A stretch of DNA of 64,000 bases from Tritrichomonas foetus. Taxonomy: Eukaryota > Parabasalia > Tritrichomonadida > Tritrichomonadidae. A program made the translations under genes and the position numbers. How positions within the stretch are numbered: position 1 is the first letter of the stretch; the number at the start of each line of letters is the position of its first letter. The notes below the pieces were generated by a model, which was given only the letters and a program-made list of their open reading frames with translations, did no database searches and was not told where the DNA came from. This document shows positions 18,579 to 29,213 of the stretch, in pieces. The stretch spans positions 52,308 to 116,307 of the forward strand of contig MLAK01000461.1 in NCBI GenBank assembly GCA_001839685.1. Reading direction: 5' to 3'.

Positions 18579-20576
18579 ATGCTGAAATATCCAATCCCTG
18601 CGAATGTCCCGACGATTCAAATCTATTTTCAAGGCGAATGCATCAGTGTCGACAAATATGCTTTTATTCGCCATTCAAATAAGTTATTAAATTATCCCGA
18701 AATTGCAAATTTGAACAGTTATACGGTCGAATCAAACGTTTCAAAAGAATCATTTGAGCAATTCATACTCGCTTGCACAGACAACGGAATCATCATCACA
18801 GAATCAAATTATCCAGATTTGCTGAAACTCTGCAAAGAATTCGACTCACAGTCAATTTTGAATGCTATTAATGAGTTCATCATGGAGGATCCACTCAGAC
18901 AGATTTTTTTACAGAAAGAGAGTCAGATTGAAAATGACCTCAAAAATGACCAAAACCGCTACAACCCCCATGTGAATCAAACGAAAGAAATTTCAAAGAA
19001 ATTGAGTGAATTTTTAAATCGTGAGGAATTTTACAAACTTGATATTGAAACTATTCACGAAATATTCAAATATGAAGAACGCGAAAAATGTGAAAAAGAA
19101 ATTCTTACGTTCATACAAAACAGAATCTATTATTACTATCAGCAACATAGCCAAAGAAACTTGCAAAACATAGGGAATCAAAATTACACTGATACAAATG
19201 ATGACAAATCTCTAACTCAAAACGAAAGTCAAAATATAGATACAGACAATCACTTTGATAATAATCAATATCAAAATGATAATAATCAACATCAATATGA
19301 TAATAATCAACATCAATATGATAATAATCAATATTCAAATGATAATAATCAATATTCAAACTATAATGAGAATGTAAATATTTATTCTGATCAAGTATAT
19401 AATCAATCACAACATTCACAAAGTATTTGGAGCCAGTTAACAAATAATAATGATTCACAAACAATTAAAATTATGCTTGAGAATGAAGATATTAGATCAA
19501 TTTTAGGCTTACTGTCACATTTGGATTTCAAATCTTTAACTTCTGATTCTGAAGCTTTGTATATGGCTCTTGAAATGTTTCAGAACTTACATCAAGATCC
19601 TTCGCTATTTGCAATTCAAATAGATTCATTTCGAATAGTTCCTTTACTTTTTGATCTTATTCAAAATGTGAAAACTTTACAGACAGATTTTATCAACACT
19701 AAAAAATCATGGGAAATCAAAATGCAATCAACTCAAAATATGATATCTGAATTCGAGGATAAAGCAAAAAACTTTGAAGATGTAAAAAAACAACTAGAAA
19801 TCAAAAATGAAGAGATTCAAAGAGATCTCAAAAAGTTGAATGAAGCATATCGAAAAATTACCGAAGATAAGTTGCCAATAATACAAAATTTGGAAAAAGA
19901 AAAAAAAGAAATGTCCAAATTAATAGACTCTTATGATTATCAAATAAAATGTGCTCTGGCTGTGAAAAATCCATTTGATGGAATAATTTCAAATTTCCAG
20001 AAGACCACAAATTACTCAGGTAGACTTAGAAATGATAATAATGGAGAAAATGAAGGCGAAAATATTGAGAACTTTGTCAAAATTGTATTACCCATTAAGC
20101 CTTATTTAAACGAAGAAAATTATGATAATCAAAATGGTGAGTTCTCACCTTATAATCTTTTCAAATATGAAAACCAAAATGTAATTGATAAATCTTGTTA
20201 CTATCATAATCTACAAAAAAATCAAGCAGATGAAGACAACTGGCTAATTTTTGATTTCAATAAAAATAAAATTAAGTTAGTTGCTTATTCAATTCGAACA
20301 AACTGTTTTGGGGAATCTTTTTCTCATCCAAAATCCTTCAAAATATTGGGTTCCAATGACGGACAAAAATGGACTCCAATTGATTCTGTTTCAAATGCAA
20401 AAGAACTCGATGGATCCATGAAATGTCACACTTTTATATGTAAGGAAAATTATGATAAATATTTTCAACAAATTAAATATCTCCAACTTGACACACATCA
20501 TCCATTTACAGACAGGTTTGGAATTATTGCTATAAATGCTTTTGAATTCTTTGGTGATTTAACAAAAAATGAATGA
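18579..20576 (+). CDS. BTB-like protein with coiled coil and C-terminal F5/8C (discoidin-like) domain
   Basis: This is 665 residues from a true ATG. Residues 1-115 form the divergent BTB-like fold common in trichomonads (VPTIQIYFQGECISVDKYAFIRHSN ... SKESFEQFILACTDNGI). Then come an acidic helical part, an Asn/Gln-rich stretch with five 7-residue repeats (about 227-261), a coiled coil (about 365-455), and a galactose-binding-like F5/8 type C domain (about 500-660: WLIFDFNKNKIKLVAYSIRTNCFG, SFKILGSNDGQKWTPIDS, YLQLDTHHPFTDRFGIIAINAFEFFG). There is no signal peptide or membrane segment, so the F5/8C domain would act inside the cell. The ligand is unknown. BTB would provide oligomerisation or Cullin-3 contact by analogy; that is inference. 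Confidence 0.75.
   Translation: MLKYPIPANVPTIQIYFQGECISVDKYAFIRHSNKLLNYPEIANLNSYTVESNVSKESFEQFILACTDNGIIITESNYPDLLKLCKEFDSQSILNAINEFIMEDPLRQIFLQKESQIENDLKNDQNRYNPHVNQTKEISKKLSEFLNREEFYKLDIETIHEIFKYEEREKCEKEILTFIQNRIYYYYQQHSQRNLQNIGNQNYTDTNDDKSLTQNESQNIDTDNHFDNNQYQNDNNQHQYDNNQHQYDNNQYSNDNNQYSNYNENVNIYSDQVYNQSQHSQSIWSQLTNNNDSQTIKIMLENEDIRSILGLLSHLDFKSLTSDSEALYMALEMFQNLHQDPSLFAIQIDSFRIVPLLFDLIQNVKTLQTDFINTKKSWEIKMQSTQNMISEFEDKAKNFEDVKKQLEIKNEEIQRDLKKLNEAYRKITEDKLPIIQNLEKEKKEMSKLIDSYDYQIKCALAVKNPFDGIISNFQKTTNYSGRLRNDNNGENEGENIENFVKIVLPIKPYLNEENYDNQNGEFSPYNLFKYENQNVIDKSCYYHNLQKNQADEDNWLIFDFNKNKIKLVAYSIRTNCFGESFSHPKSFKILGSNDGQKWTPIDSVSNAKELDGSMKCHTFICKENYDKYFQQIKYLQLDTHHPFTDRFGIIAINAFEFFGDLTKNE
19257..19361 (+). 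repeat. In-frame 21-bp minisatellite, five copies
   Basis: Five contiguous 21-nt units, each starting GATAATAATCAA, encode DNNQYQN, DNNQHQY (twice) and DNNQYSN (twice). They lie within the Asn/Gln-rich segment of the BTB/F5-8C gene. The unit length keeps frame, so copy number can vary without disruption. Confidence 0.85.
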
Positions 20577-21873
20577 ATTTTCACATAATATTATTTTGTT
20601 TTCAATAAAATAAAGTTTTATTTCTTTCATGCTGAATTTTTCTTTATTTAAAAGATTTTTAGATTCATATCGAAATATCTGATGAAATAATTCATCGTTC
20701 ATATGGGAATATTATTTTTCAGCAATAGCAACAATAAATATGCACAATCTATAATTAGAATGATAATTGTTTGCAGAATTAATCTCTCACATCTGTCGTA
20801 CACTTTGGAAAAACAAGTTGTGTTTCAGACAAAATAAAAATTATAACTTTAATTGCGTGTATTTAATTTCATTCATAATCAGAGCCTATCAGAGGTTCTT
20901 GAGAATTATTAGCCAATAGATTCATTGTATGCTCAAAACCTTGTAAAAAGACATGTATATCATATTCGCCTTTTCCTTAACTTATATGATATTAGACAAT
21001 GTTTTGCCTTCTATAATCGATTAGGAAAGTAAAATACTGAAAATCATCAGAATTGATGGCTGTCTGTGATAAAGTATGACTTAATTGATATTGGCATGAC
21101 TGCTTATTCTTCCATTCAAACCCACCCGTCTTTGCAATCTGTTCCTAGAATGCTTCTCAGTTCCATCTTCATAAGCCGATAGAGCGAAAGTGGAAATTTC
21201 ACTTCTTTTTATCATTGGAAAATTATCGAATTTTATTTCATTTCGAAATGATGAATTTTGTTCATGGCCAGTGAAATTTCACTTCAAGATGATCTTGAAT
21301 TTGAGATTCTCATTAAATTTTTCATAAAAAAAAAAAAAAAAAGGAGATCAAAAAGTTTTGTTTTACAAAATAAAACAATTAATAACGACCGTCTTCTTGA
21401 GACGTCATTTTCTGATTCAAAATTCGCCAATTACATGACGATATTTCGAACAGGCAAAAAAGTGCTACAAATAGGAATATTTTGGTTTAAAAAAGAGGCT
21501 GCGCTAACTTTTGAGAACGAGAGCGTCACTGGAGAAGGAAAATGGCTTGGTTTTGAGTTTTGATATTGTGCTTATCAAATGAAATCTGTGTGTTAGTTTG
21601 GATAAAAGGATGCTCAGATAGTGCAATTTTCATCTTGATCAGCAAGACTCATCGGTGATCATCAGAGCAAGAAAACATACTTTTTTGGCAATCAAGATAC
21701 AAAATGTCACTTTTTTGGCCTGGTCGTGATAACTTTTTGAATAATGTCGATAAAAACTTTTTGATAACAACTTTTTCATTATATCGCGTTAGATCAAACA
21801 AAATGTAATCTTTATATATTATATAAAAGTTAAAATAAGGCAAAATAAGTTAAAATAAAATTATCAAATATGA
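20577..21873. other. Intergenic, 1.3 kb
   Basis: No supported gene. It contains an A17 tract (21326-21342) within a stop-bounded plus frame (21258-21563) that begins at TTG and looks accidental. A less AT-rich patch at about 21120-21195 has no long frame. Several ACTTTTT/AACTTTTT words occur at about 21725-21775, upstream-distal to nothing obvious. Confidence 0.4.
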
Positions 21874-23436
21874 TTAATCTTCATTCATGACATTTTTTGA
21901 TGACTTTGAAAAGTGTTCGATTTCATCAATCATTCGATAAATATCTGCTCCATAACAAGTTTCATTTGTATTATGAATTAAATTTAATAAAAATTCAAAG
22001 CAATCATGCTCTTCAAATAACCTTCTGTATTCATCAGTTAGACCATAATTATCACCTTTTTGGAAAATCATCAGAATTTCAGTTAGAATTTTTCCAATAA
22101 TTTTTTCTTCATCACTAATTACTAAAAATTGGCATATACACGGAATCAAAAAAGGAACAAGTCTGATAATATCTTCATCACAACAGAAGTTTAAAATACT
22201 ATAAATGCATTTGATAAATTCATATTTAATTTCATAGATACCACTGTTTAATGATTCTAAAAATTTTTGAGTGATTAAAGTATTTGAAAATGGTCTGTCA
22301 TTTGGCCTAAATTCTATACCATTTCTGAATAATTTAAAAGCATTATGAATACATGAATAAAATTTGGAACAGCCTATTTCCATTAGAACTATATAATTGA
22401 ATTCCATTTTTTCTTGGCTCACATTCGTCATTTTTATTTGAATCTTAAGAAGAGTGTTGATAATCAATTCATCATTGGTATGGTGATAATCGAATCTATT
22501 AATATACCCCTCAAAATGAAAATTAAATAATTCATTTATAAATGATGGTTCTGAACAAAGATTTAAAATCGAGCCAAGAAAATAATACTTTGACTCATTT
22601 TCAAGATTAAGATCATTTTCAAGCAAAAAAGTCACAATCCATCTTTTATAATTAAAATTGATTGATGTATAATTCGGAATAGGAAAAGATAAAGTTGATC
22701 TGAATACAACAAAACTTGCTTGTCTGATTAATTCATCATTTTCAAAATCATCAAAATAAATGTCTTTTTCAAGAAATAATAAATTTTCAAGAACACGATC
22801 ACGAGTTTTTGAATCAAGTAAGCAAAAATAGGACATTAAATTCAAATAATAAGGTAACAATTCATTATTGATTCGATTTCGAAGACTTAATAAAAAATCA
22901 AATATGTTAATTTTTTGGAATTCATTTAAAATATCAAGCTCTGAATAACGAACACAAACAAGATATACTTGAGAGAGGGTCCACAGTGTGTTCTGAAAAA
23001 TTAATTCTGTTGGTGGATTTTCAAGTATGTTCTTAAAAATTTGTGGAAAGTTGTTTTTAATAAAATATTGGTAAAATGGCTTTTTCGGCATGAAATTAAT
23101 AATTGCAGACGAAATTGTTGAAAGTGATTCTAACACAGCATTTTCATTATGCATTTCAAGTGCTTGAAGTAGGAGATCGAATGTTGTTTCCAATTCAACT
23201 TCAAAAAAATGAGATGATAGATTTTCTTTTTGAATTTGTTTTTCTTCGATCTCTTCACGTCTTGCATTCATATTTTCGTCATATTTCTGCTCCAGCAAAT
23301 CATGCTTATATTGATTCATTTTCCCAGAAGTATAGTGTTTTTGGTTAATGACATTTTTGTTAACCAATGAATGGAAACTTTCCATTGATGGTGAAACCCA
23401 CAGAAAGTTAGTCACCAACTTTGAATGATTATACAT
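21874..23436 (-). CDS. Divergent importin-alpha-like armadillo protein
   Basis: This is 520 residues from the first in-frame ATG; a start at 23319 (MNQYKHDLLEQ) is also possible and would place the basic/acidic helix at the N-terminus as in importin alpha. That helix (YDENMNARREEIEEKQIQKENL) resembles a weakened IBB domain with few basic residues. The rest is alpha-solenoid. Several segments echo importin-alpha ARM repeats (ENPPTELIFQNTLWTLSQVY; KYEFIKCIYSILNFCCDEDIIRLVPFLIPCICQFL). The C-terminus (FEFLLNLIHNTNETCYGADIYRMIDEIEHF) matches importin alpha's terminal repeat layout (IEFLQSHEN..IYQKAFDIIEHYF). The Trp/Asn ladder that binds NLS peptides is largely missing, so cargo binding is doubtful. 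Other ARM-fold proteins remain possible. Confidence 0.55.
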   Translation of the reverse strand: MYNHSKLVTNFLWVSPSMESFHSLVNKNVINQKHYTSGKMNQYKHDLLEQKYDENMNARREEIEEKQIQKENLSSHFFEVELETTFDLLLQALEMHNENAVLESLSTISSAIINFMPKKPFYQYFIKNNFPQIFKNILENPPTELIFQNTLWTLSQVYLVCVRYSELDILNEFQKINIFDFLLSLRNRINNELLPYYLNLMSYFCLLDSKTRDRVLENLLFLEKDIYFDDFENDELIRQASFVVFRSTLSFPIPNYTSINFNYKRWIVTFLLENDLNLENESKYYFLGSILNLCSEPSFINELFNFHFEGYINRFDYHHTNDELIINTLLKIQIKMTNVSQEKMEFNYIVLMEIGCSKFYSCIHNAFKLFRNGIEFRPNDRPFSNTLITQKFLESLNSGIYEIKYEFIKCIYSILNFCCDEDIIRLVPFLIPCICQFLVISDEEKIIGKILTEILMIFQKGDNYGLTDEYRRLFEEHDCFEFLLNLIHNTNETCYGADIYRMIDEIEHFSKSSKNVMNED

Positions 23437-23933
23437 ATGATTAGTTATCACAAAAAATACTTTTTCCTTCAGGATATTAGTGAAATTCTGATGTGAAGTG
23501 TCTTAAGCCATCATTTTTTTGTGAATCAAATCAAATTTGGATCAGGCCAATTCTGAAATAGCAGATTCACCCTTTTATTGTATGAAAAAAGACAAATAAT
23601 GAAAAAGATATAAATAAAACAAATTTAACACATGAAGATGTTTCACGCTAAGTTAAAGCGCTTAACCATTTTCTCGAAAGTGTCTTAATTACAAACACAA
23701 TAAAAAAAATTTTTTTTTCATCACACAGTTTCATTCCATGGGTTGTGTGATAATAATGTGAAATGAAAGTTAAAAGGGGGTGTATTATACGTTCCCCTGC
23801 AAAAGTAAAACTTCCAGAGCATCAAGAAACACTCTAAAATTCATTCCTGCTTTAGCACTAAAACTTGAATAGTACAAGGAATGTAAAATAAGAGTACTAG
23901 ACTGTGAAATACGAGTACTAGATTGTGGATAAA
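23437..23933. other. Intergenic, 0.5 kb
   Basis: No gene. A near-palindrome GTTAAAGCGCTTAAC lies at about 23653-23667, and AAGTGTCTTAA occurs twice (near 23499 and 23680). These could be promoter elements of the minus-strand importin-like gene to the left. Confidence 0.35.
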
Positions 23934-25403
23934 CTAGTATTCGATGTATGCAGAAGCGTCAATGTGGGGAAGTGACATTCGAGGTACGCGTGGAGAAATT
24001 GTAAGTGGAGAGTCAATTGGAGTGGGATTGGGGATTTTTGGCGGTTCCGGTGAAAGTGGCTGTGCACATGTTTGCGGGACTGGCTCTTGTACCGGGACTT
24101 GGACAGGAGCTTCTACAGGGGCAATGAGACTTCCACTATTGTATATTGGTGGTGGAAGGTTGGCAAAATCACCAAAGCCGAAAATTGATGATGGTTGAAA
24201 TACTCCAGCACTATTGGTGCTATTATTTGAGTTAATACTGTTGTAACTATTTAAGCTGTTGATACTATTTATGCTTCCACAACTGCTATTGTTTATATTT
24301 AATGAGTTGCTCAATCCATTATTTAAGAAATCATTGTTCATACCAGGATTCATATTGTTCAAGCCACTCATATTCTTGAGACTGCTCATGCTATTAATAG
24401 TATTATTGCTCATACTATTGTTCGTGTTGTTGTTATTATTATTTATGGTCATTGGAATTCCCTTATTTATTGCATTTAGCGCAGTCAGACGATCACCAAT
24501 GCCAACATACATAGAATCTATGGAGTTGTTACTATTGATATTAATACTATTGTTCATGCTCCCATTGTTGATGTTGCTATTGCTCATGTTGATGTTGTTA
24601 TTGCTCATGCTGTTGGTGCTTTCTAGTTGCGGAGAATGAGAATTTGCCTTAGATGGCATTTTAATGGTCGTAAAAGCGTTGATTCCGAGGGTCGCAACAT
24701 TCATTGGAGAATTCATTGCTGATGAATTTTCAAACCCTGTTGATGAAATGTCAAAAGATCCTCTATATCCTGCTAACACTGGGCATGACACTGGGCCTTC
24801 TGGAATTACCGGAGTAATATCATCAGTATCCAAAAGCGGCGCGTCCTTTGAAAGTTGCTGATACCTGTATCTACATTGAACGTCGCTTCTGTTTCCAAAT
24901 TCTGAGGCTATTTTTGTCCATGCTCTTTCACCATATTTTTCGACGTATGAAATGAGCCTCAACTCTTCTTCTCTGGACCAGCAAGTTTTGCTAATCTTGG
25001 GGTTGAGTCCTCTGTTCCATCTTTGAGAGCATTGGCTCCTGGTTCTCCCATTTCCGACAAATGAGGCTACGTTGTTCCAGGACTCGACACCAACTTTGTG
25101 GATTGCCGCCAGAAGTCGCTGGTCTTCGTAAGGAGTCCAAGGTTTTGATTTCGGTCGCGGATTATTTTCATTCGGAATTGTGGGGATTGGCTCATCATTT
25201 ATTTGTAAAATTGCATCAATTTTATCGACTGATTGGGTTGAACCGGCTATTTTTTCGACTTTTGAAGACGCTTCGCTTTTCGACATCTTGCCTTTTAAAA
25301 ATGCAGCAAAAATGATCGAGAGTTCATCATTCTCTTCTTTCGTAAGAACGCGATGGCAATCCTGCGCATATGAAAGGGCGACTTCTATCAGAGGGTCGTC
25401 CAT
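23934..25403 (-). CDS. Two-repeat Myb (R2R3-like) DNA-binding protein with Asn-rich tail
   Basis: This is 489 residues from a true ATG. Two Myb/SANT repeats are clear: about 88-135 (PWTPYEDQRLLAAIHKVGVESWNNVASFV..RTRSQCSQRW) and about 140-184 (CWSREEELRLISYVEKYGERAWTKIASEFGNRSDVQCRYRY). Each has the regularly spaced Trp/Tyr residues, and the second helices end in RSQCSQRW and DVQCRYRY recognition-type sequences. Residues 1-80 are helical and acidic; 240-395 are Asn/Ser/Met-rich low complexity; the tail is Pro-rich (APVQVPVQEPVPQT). Trichomonads have many such Myb factors, some controlling surface-protein and iron-responsive genes. DNA binding is a strong family inference; targets are unknown. 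The importin-alpha-like gene lies directly downstream on the same strand. Confidence 0.85.
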   Translation of the reverse strand: MDDPLIEVALSYAQDCHRVLTKEENDELSIIFAAFLKGKMSKSEASSKVEKIAGSTQSVDKIDAILQINDEPIPTIPNENNPRPKSKPWTPYEDQRLLAAIHKVGVESWNNVASFVGNGRTRSQCSQRWNRGLNPKISKTCWSREEELRLISYVEKYGERAWTKIASEFGNRSDVQCRYRYQQLSKDAPLLDTDDITPVIPEGPVSCPVLAGYRGSFDISSTGFENSSAMNSPMNVATLGINAFTTIKMPSKANSHSPQLESTNSMSNNNINMSNSNINNGSMNNSININSNNSIDSMYVGIGDRLTALNAINKGIPMTINNNNNNTNNSMSNNTINSMSSLKNMSGLNNMNPGMNNDFLNNGLSNSLNINNSSCGSINSINSLNSYNSINSNNSTNSAGVFQPSSIFGFGDFANLPPPIYNSGSLIAPVEAPVQVPVQEPVPQTCAQPLSPEPPKIPNPTPIDSPLTISPRVPRMSLPHIDASAYIEY

Positions 25404-26887
25404 CGTGCAGGAAAAACAGCTAAATTTATTATATTTTTTTCAATAGATTATTTTGAGAGACTTGATAAATTATTGCTAAAATTCTATATATTGCTCAAAA
25501 AACTTATAACTTTTTATGAGGTTATATCATGATATAGTATTTGAAAAAGTGGATGTTTGTGAGGCGCAGCGAATTTGAGAAAATCAAAGTTTTCAAAATT
25601 AATTCTTAATCTTTTACTTTTTGTTTAGTTTACGAATTCCAAAATTTTTTTCAGATAAGAATTGAATATAATTTGCGAGGATGAGTTTTTCATCAGAAAA
25701 TCAAATATTGAGAAGTTTGTAAACATTTTGAAAATAGAAATTCTGATAACGTTATAGGTAATAATTGTTCTTGAAATGGAGTTATGTCATCAAAACTACT
25801 TCGGAAAAGGCTTTTTTCATTTTGACTATATTCACCTATGAAATTGGATCATTCAAATCGACAAAGAAAGAATTTCCTGAATCATCATTTCAATTGATTG
25901 AAAAAGGACAAAATATTGACCTTATGAAATATAATTTGAAGACAATAAATTGAGTACTATGAATCAACGAATATGTTTATCTTGAAAAGAATATAATATT
26001 CTATAAATATCATATGTTAAAAGAATAATACTCTGTTTTAGATAATAAATCTATTATTTTCTGAAAAAGAAAATGAGAGAATTTCAGTTTACAATGCCAA
26101 TTTATGAATTCCAAAACATATTCAAATAAAATCTCTAACACCTGACAAAAATTTTTATCTGAGTTATATCCTGATAAATTGTCAATTATTTTAAAAATTT
26201 ATAGTAAATATACTATAAATAATTATAGTAAAAACGAATATATATTTGCTATTCTCAAGGTACTCTTGAAATGAATAGAAATATGTCTTTATATTCTATC
26301 ACCTTGAATTGGCCTCTAGACGATAGTTTTCAAAAAATTACAAGTAATCGTCAATTTTTTCACCAATATTTATCGATTTTTCACTCAATCACATCTCTCT
26401 TCTAACGCATCATTGTTATGATGAATATCTAAAAATAACAATACTGGCCAGTATTTATAATGACCAAGTAAAACTTTGAAATTAATATCAACTCTTGAAA
26501 TGCAATTATTTTCATTTCTTTTTACCAAGATTATTTCAGATTTGGAAAGTTGGAGTTAAAAAAGAAATGATTACAAATATTAATAATGACAAGCACCAAA
26601 ACTTTACTCTTCGATCAAAAAAATTATTCATTCAATGAATAATTCATGACAATCTCTAAAGATTTAATCATGACAATTTGTCACAAATCATTTGTGGTGA
26701 CCAGAATCAGATATTTTATGTTGTGTCTTTAAATTTTTGGTATTTGGAAAAGAGAAGATTTTGTGATGTGAAAATGAAAATGAGATGAAATAATATTTGT
26801 TTGACATTGTCGAAAAATATTCAAAAAGTTCATGACATTAATACATTTTCATTGAAATTGAAAATTTTCCCACCTTGAAAATTTTAT
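25404..26887. other. Intergenic, 1.5 kb
   Basis: No supported gene. The 62-codon frame at 25765-25953 has no features. The segment 26200-26240 contains an AT-only palindromic stretch (ATAGTAAATATACTATAAATAATTATAGT). Nothing else is recognisable. Confidence 0.4.
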
Positions 26888-28804
26888 ATGATGAACTTCT
26901 CTGAAGGCGTCTTTCCTGACAGTGCAAATTCATTGGCGCCTAAAATTGTGAACAGTAACTATTTTTCAGTCATCAAAGCTCAGGAACAAGAACTCGAGAT
27001 CGATTTTCCAATATCCCACAAAGCAAAACGAATTAATTATTTCGACAACTCTACGTTGGATACGTTTTATATTCGATCAGATGATTCAAGATTGCCGATG
27101 ATTCTCCAAACTTTCAATCAGCAAAAAATTTTCCTTTATTTTATCGTCGAAAATAAAAACAGTATATCGAATATTGTCATTGTTTGTCAAAACGGCGTTC
27201 TTGTCATCATGCTTGTGAATGCAAATCTCGATAAAACAGTAATTTCTTTCTTTGCAAATTTGAATCCAGCCAGCACTTTTTTTGTTAATGAAAAAGTTCC
27301 AAAAATCATTGAATCTGTTGTTGGAATCAATTTGGCAGCTTTCAAACTTGAAATAGATCAATTCATCAAAAATGAAGTGAACCAATTTCTTAAACTTTTG
27401 AAATTGCGCCCAAATTACAACCACATCACTCAAATTAATGAAAAACTGAATCAAAATTCACCAATTGGTGTCTTTCTTCATTACGTCATAGAAACAGTTG
27501 TTTTTCAATATATAATGGAAAAGAAAACGAACCCGAATCCATTTTATCCGAATTTTAATAAAATGAAATTTCAACAAATTAATTCCAATTCTTTCAATGA
27601 CACTCAAAAATATCAAAATATTAATATTCCTTCTCAAAATTCAAATAAAATTAATCCTAATAATTTCGTGAATGCAAATAATTATAATAGTTACTATAAT
27701 TCTGATGCACAAAGAAGTCAAGATGGATTTAATCACCAACAAAAACATCAACAACAACCTCAAATAAATCAATTTTATAATCATAATAATAGCTATAATT
27801 CCAATAACAATGTAATGTCACAATTCATTCAACAAAATACAATTCCACATAATACAAACAATGGAAGCAAAAATGTAAATAATGGAATCAGTAGTTATTC
27901 TCAGCCCCCAATACCGAATATATATCCTTATCAACAGTCAGGAATGAATCCACAACCGTATCTTCAACAGCAGAATCAACAACATCCAAAAAATGTTCAG
28001 CAAATTAATCCACACCAAATCCAGCAGCCATATCAACAAAATCAATTCAATAACAATCAATTCCAGCAGCAAAGCATGTTTATTCAACAGCCGCAAATTC
28101 ACCAACCTTATCACAACCAATTTCCAATCAATTCACCAAATACTCAAACAAATCAACCAACAATTCAACACCCAATAAATCAGCAAATGAACCAACCAAT
28201 AAATCATGCTCAGAATATGATGCAATATCCAAATCAAGCAAATACTTTTAATAGTTTGCCAAACATGAACAATAACATTTTGAATTCAGCTGGTGAATTC
28301 CAGCCACGCATGAATTTAATTGCACCTCCTGCTGATCCACAAATGTCACCACAATTTCAAGGGCTACAGCAAAATCAAATCAAAGTTCAAACTTTTCAAC
28401 GATTGAAGATTTGTTCTGCTGATACGCTTTTCATTGAACCACAGGTAACTATAAAAGAAGAGTTTGTCAATGTTGATGATATGGAAGATGATGATGAAGA
28501 GGAGTATTACAGGTTTTTGAATTCGTCAATCGAACAAAAACATGAATTTGTTCCAACAATTTCCCCAAAAGCTGTCGTTTTACCAGAAAAAGCAGAAACA
28601 TCAAAAGCAATTGATGATGAATTTTGGTCCAAACTAAATCAATTGAATTTGAGCATGATGTCAAATGAATTAGCTGATTTCACACCAAATGATTATATGT
28701 GTAATATCTGCATCGAAAAGTTCAACTCGGTCACTGAACTTTTAAATCATTTTTGGCTTCATCATCTTGAATTAATTGAGGATGTTGAAGAATTTGTTTT
28801 TTAA
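26888..28804 (+). CDS. Asn/Gln-rich protein with a C-terminal C2H2 zinc finger
   Basis: This is 638 residues; ATG at 26888 is followed at once by a second ATG. Residues 1-215 look globular with alternating strands and helices (DSRLPMILQTFNQQKIFLYF; VPKIIESVVGINLAAFKLEIDQF), no family recognised. Residues 220-510 are extremely Asn/Gln/Pro-rich (repeated QQNQQHP, NQPTIQHPINQQMNQP). An acidic patch (DDMEDDDEEEYY) near 535 precedes a single C2H2 finger near the end: C-x2-C-x12-H-x3/4-H in YMCNICIEKFNSVTELLNHFWLHH. The layout (folded domain, prion-like tract, acidic stretch, finger) suggests a transcription or RNA-binding role, but that is inference. One finger alone seldom gives sequence-specific DNA binding. 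Confidence 0.7.
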   Translation: MMNFSEGVFPDSANSLAPKIVNSNYFSVIKAQEQELEIDFPISHKAKRINYFDNSTLDTFYIRSDDSRLPMILQTFNQQKIFLYFIVENKNSISNIVIVCQNGVLVIMLVNANLDKTVISFFANLNPASTFFVNEKVPKIIESVVGINLAAFKLEIDQFIKNEVNQFLKLLKLRPNYNHITQINEKLNQNSPIGVFLHYVIETVVFQYIMEKKTNPNPFYPNFNKMKFQQINSNSFNDTQKYQNINIPSQNSNKINPNNFVNANNYNSYYNSDAQRSQDGFNHQQKHQQQPQINQFYNHNNSYNSNNNVMSQFIQQNTIPHNTNNGSKNVNNGISSYSQPPIPNIYPYQQSGMNPQPYLQQQNQQHPKNVQQINPHQIQQPYQQNQFNNNQFQQQSMFIQQPQIHQPYHNQFPINSPNTQTNQPTIQHPINQQMNQPINHAQNMMQYPNQANTFNSLPNMNNNILNSAGEFQPRMNLIAPPADPQMSPQFQGLQQNQIKVQTFQRLKICSADTLFIEPQVTIKEEFVNVDDMEDDDEEEYYRFLNSSIEQKHEFVPTISPKAVVLPEKAETSKAIDDEFWSKLNQLNLSMMSNELADFTPNDYMCNICIEKFNSVTELLNHFWLHHLELIEDVEEFVF

Positions 28805-29213
28805 TAAATATGTTTATATAGTTACTTATTGATTTTTATTTTCTTGTTTTATTTAAAGTGAGCAAAATTATTAGGTTTAACTTAAACATAGCTGATGAGT
28901 TCAATAAGCGTTTATAATTACAACTACTTTATGATAGTGAAGAAAAAGTGACTGGAAAATTGAATGATTCTTCGATTATTTTTCCCTTTTCTTGGAGACA
29001 TGCGTGAAATCCAAGATTAGATTTGTTCTCAAAAAAAAATCATTTATTTACAATGCTTGACTTTCATTCTTTTTTGTTTTTTTAAATTGTTTTAAAATAT
29101 GATTGACATTTCAATAGAGTCTATTTAAATGAATTTTTGAATGTCATTGAATGACATTGAAATTCAATCAACATATACAGACGCGTTCACATTCTTAACA
29201 TAAAATTGAGTTG
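28805..29213. other. Intergenic, 0.4 kb
   Basis: AT-rich; no gene or notable repeat apart from GAATTTTTGAATGTCATTGAATGACATTGAAATTCAAT near 29130, a small palindromic patch (AATGTCATTGAATGACATT). Confidence 0.4.

Noticed and set aside
21258..21563. Plus-strand frame of about 100 codons
   Set aside because: It begins at TTG, is built around an A17 tract and has no domain.
25765..25953. Small plus-strand frame
   Set aside because: No features, AT-driven composition, no initiator.
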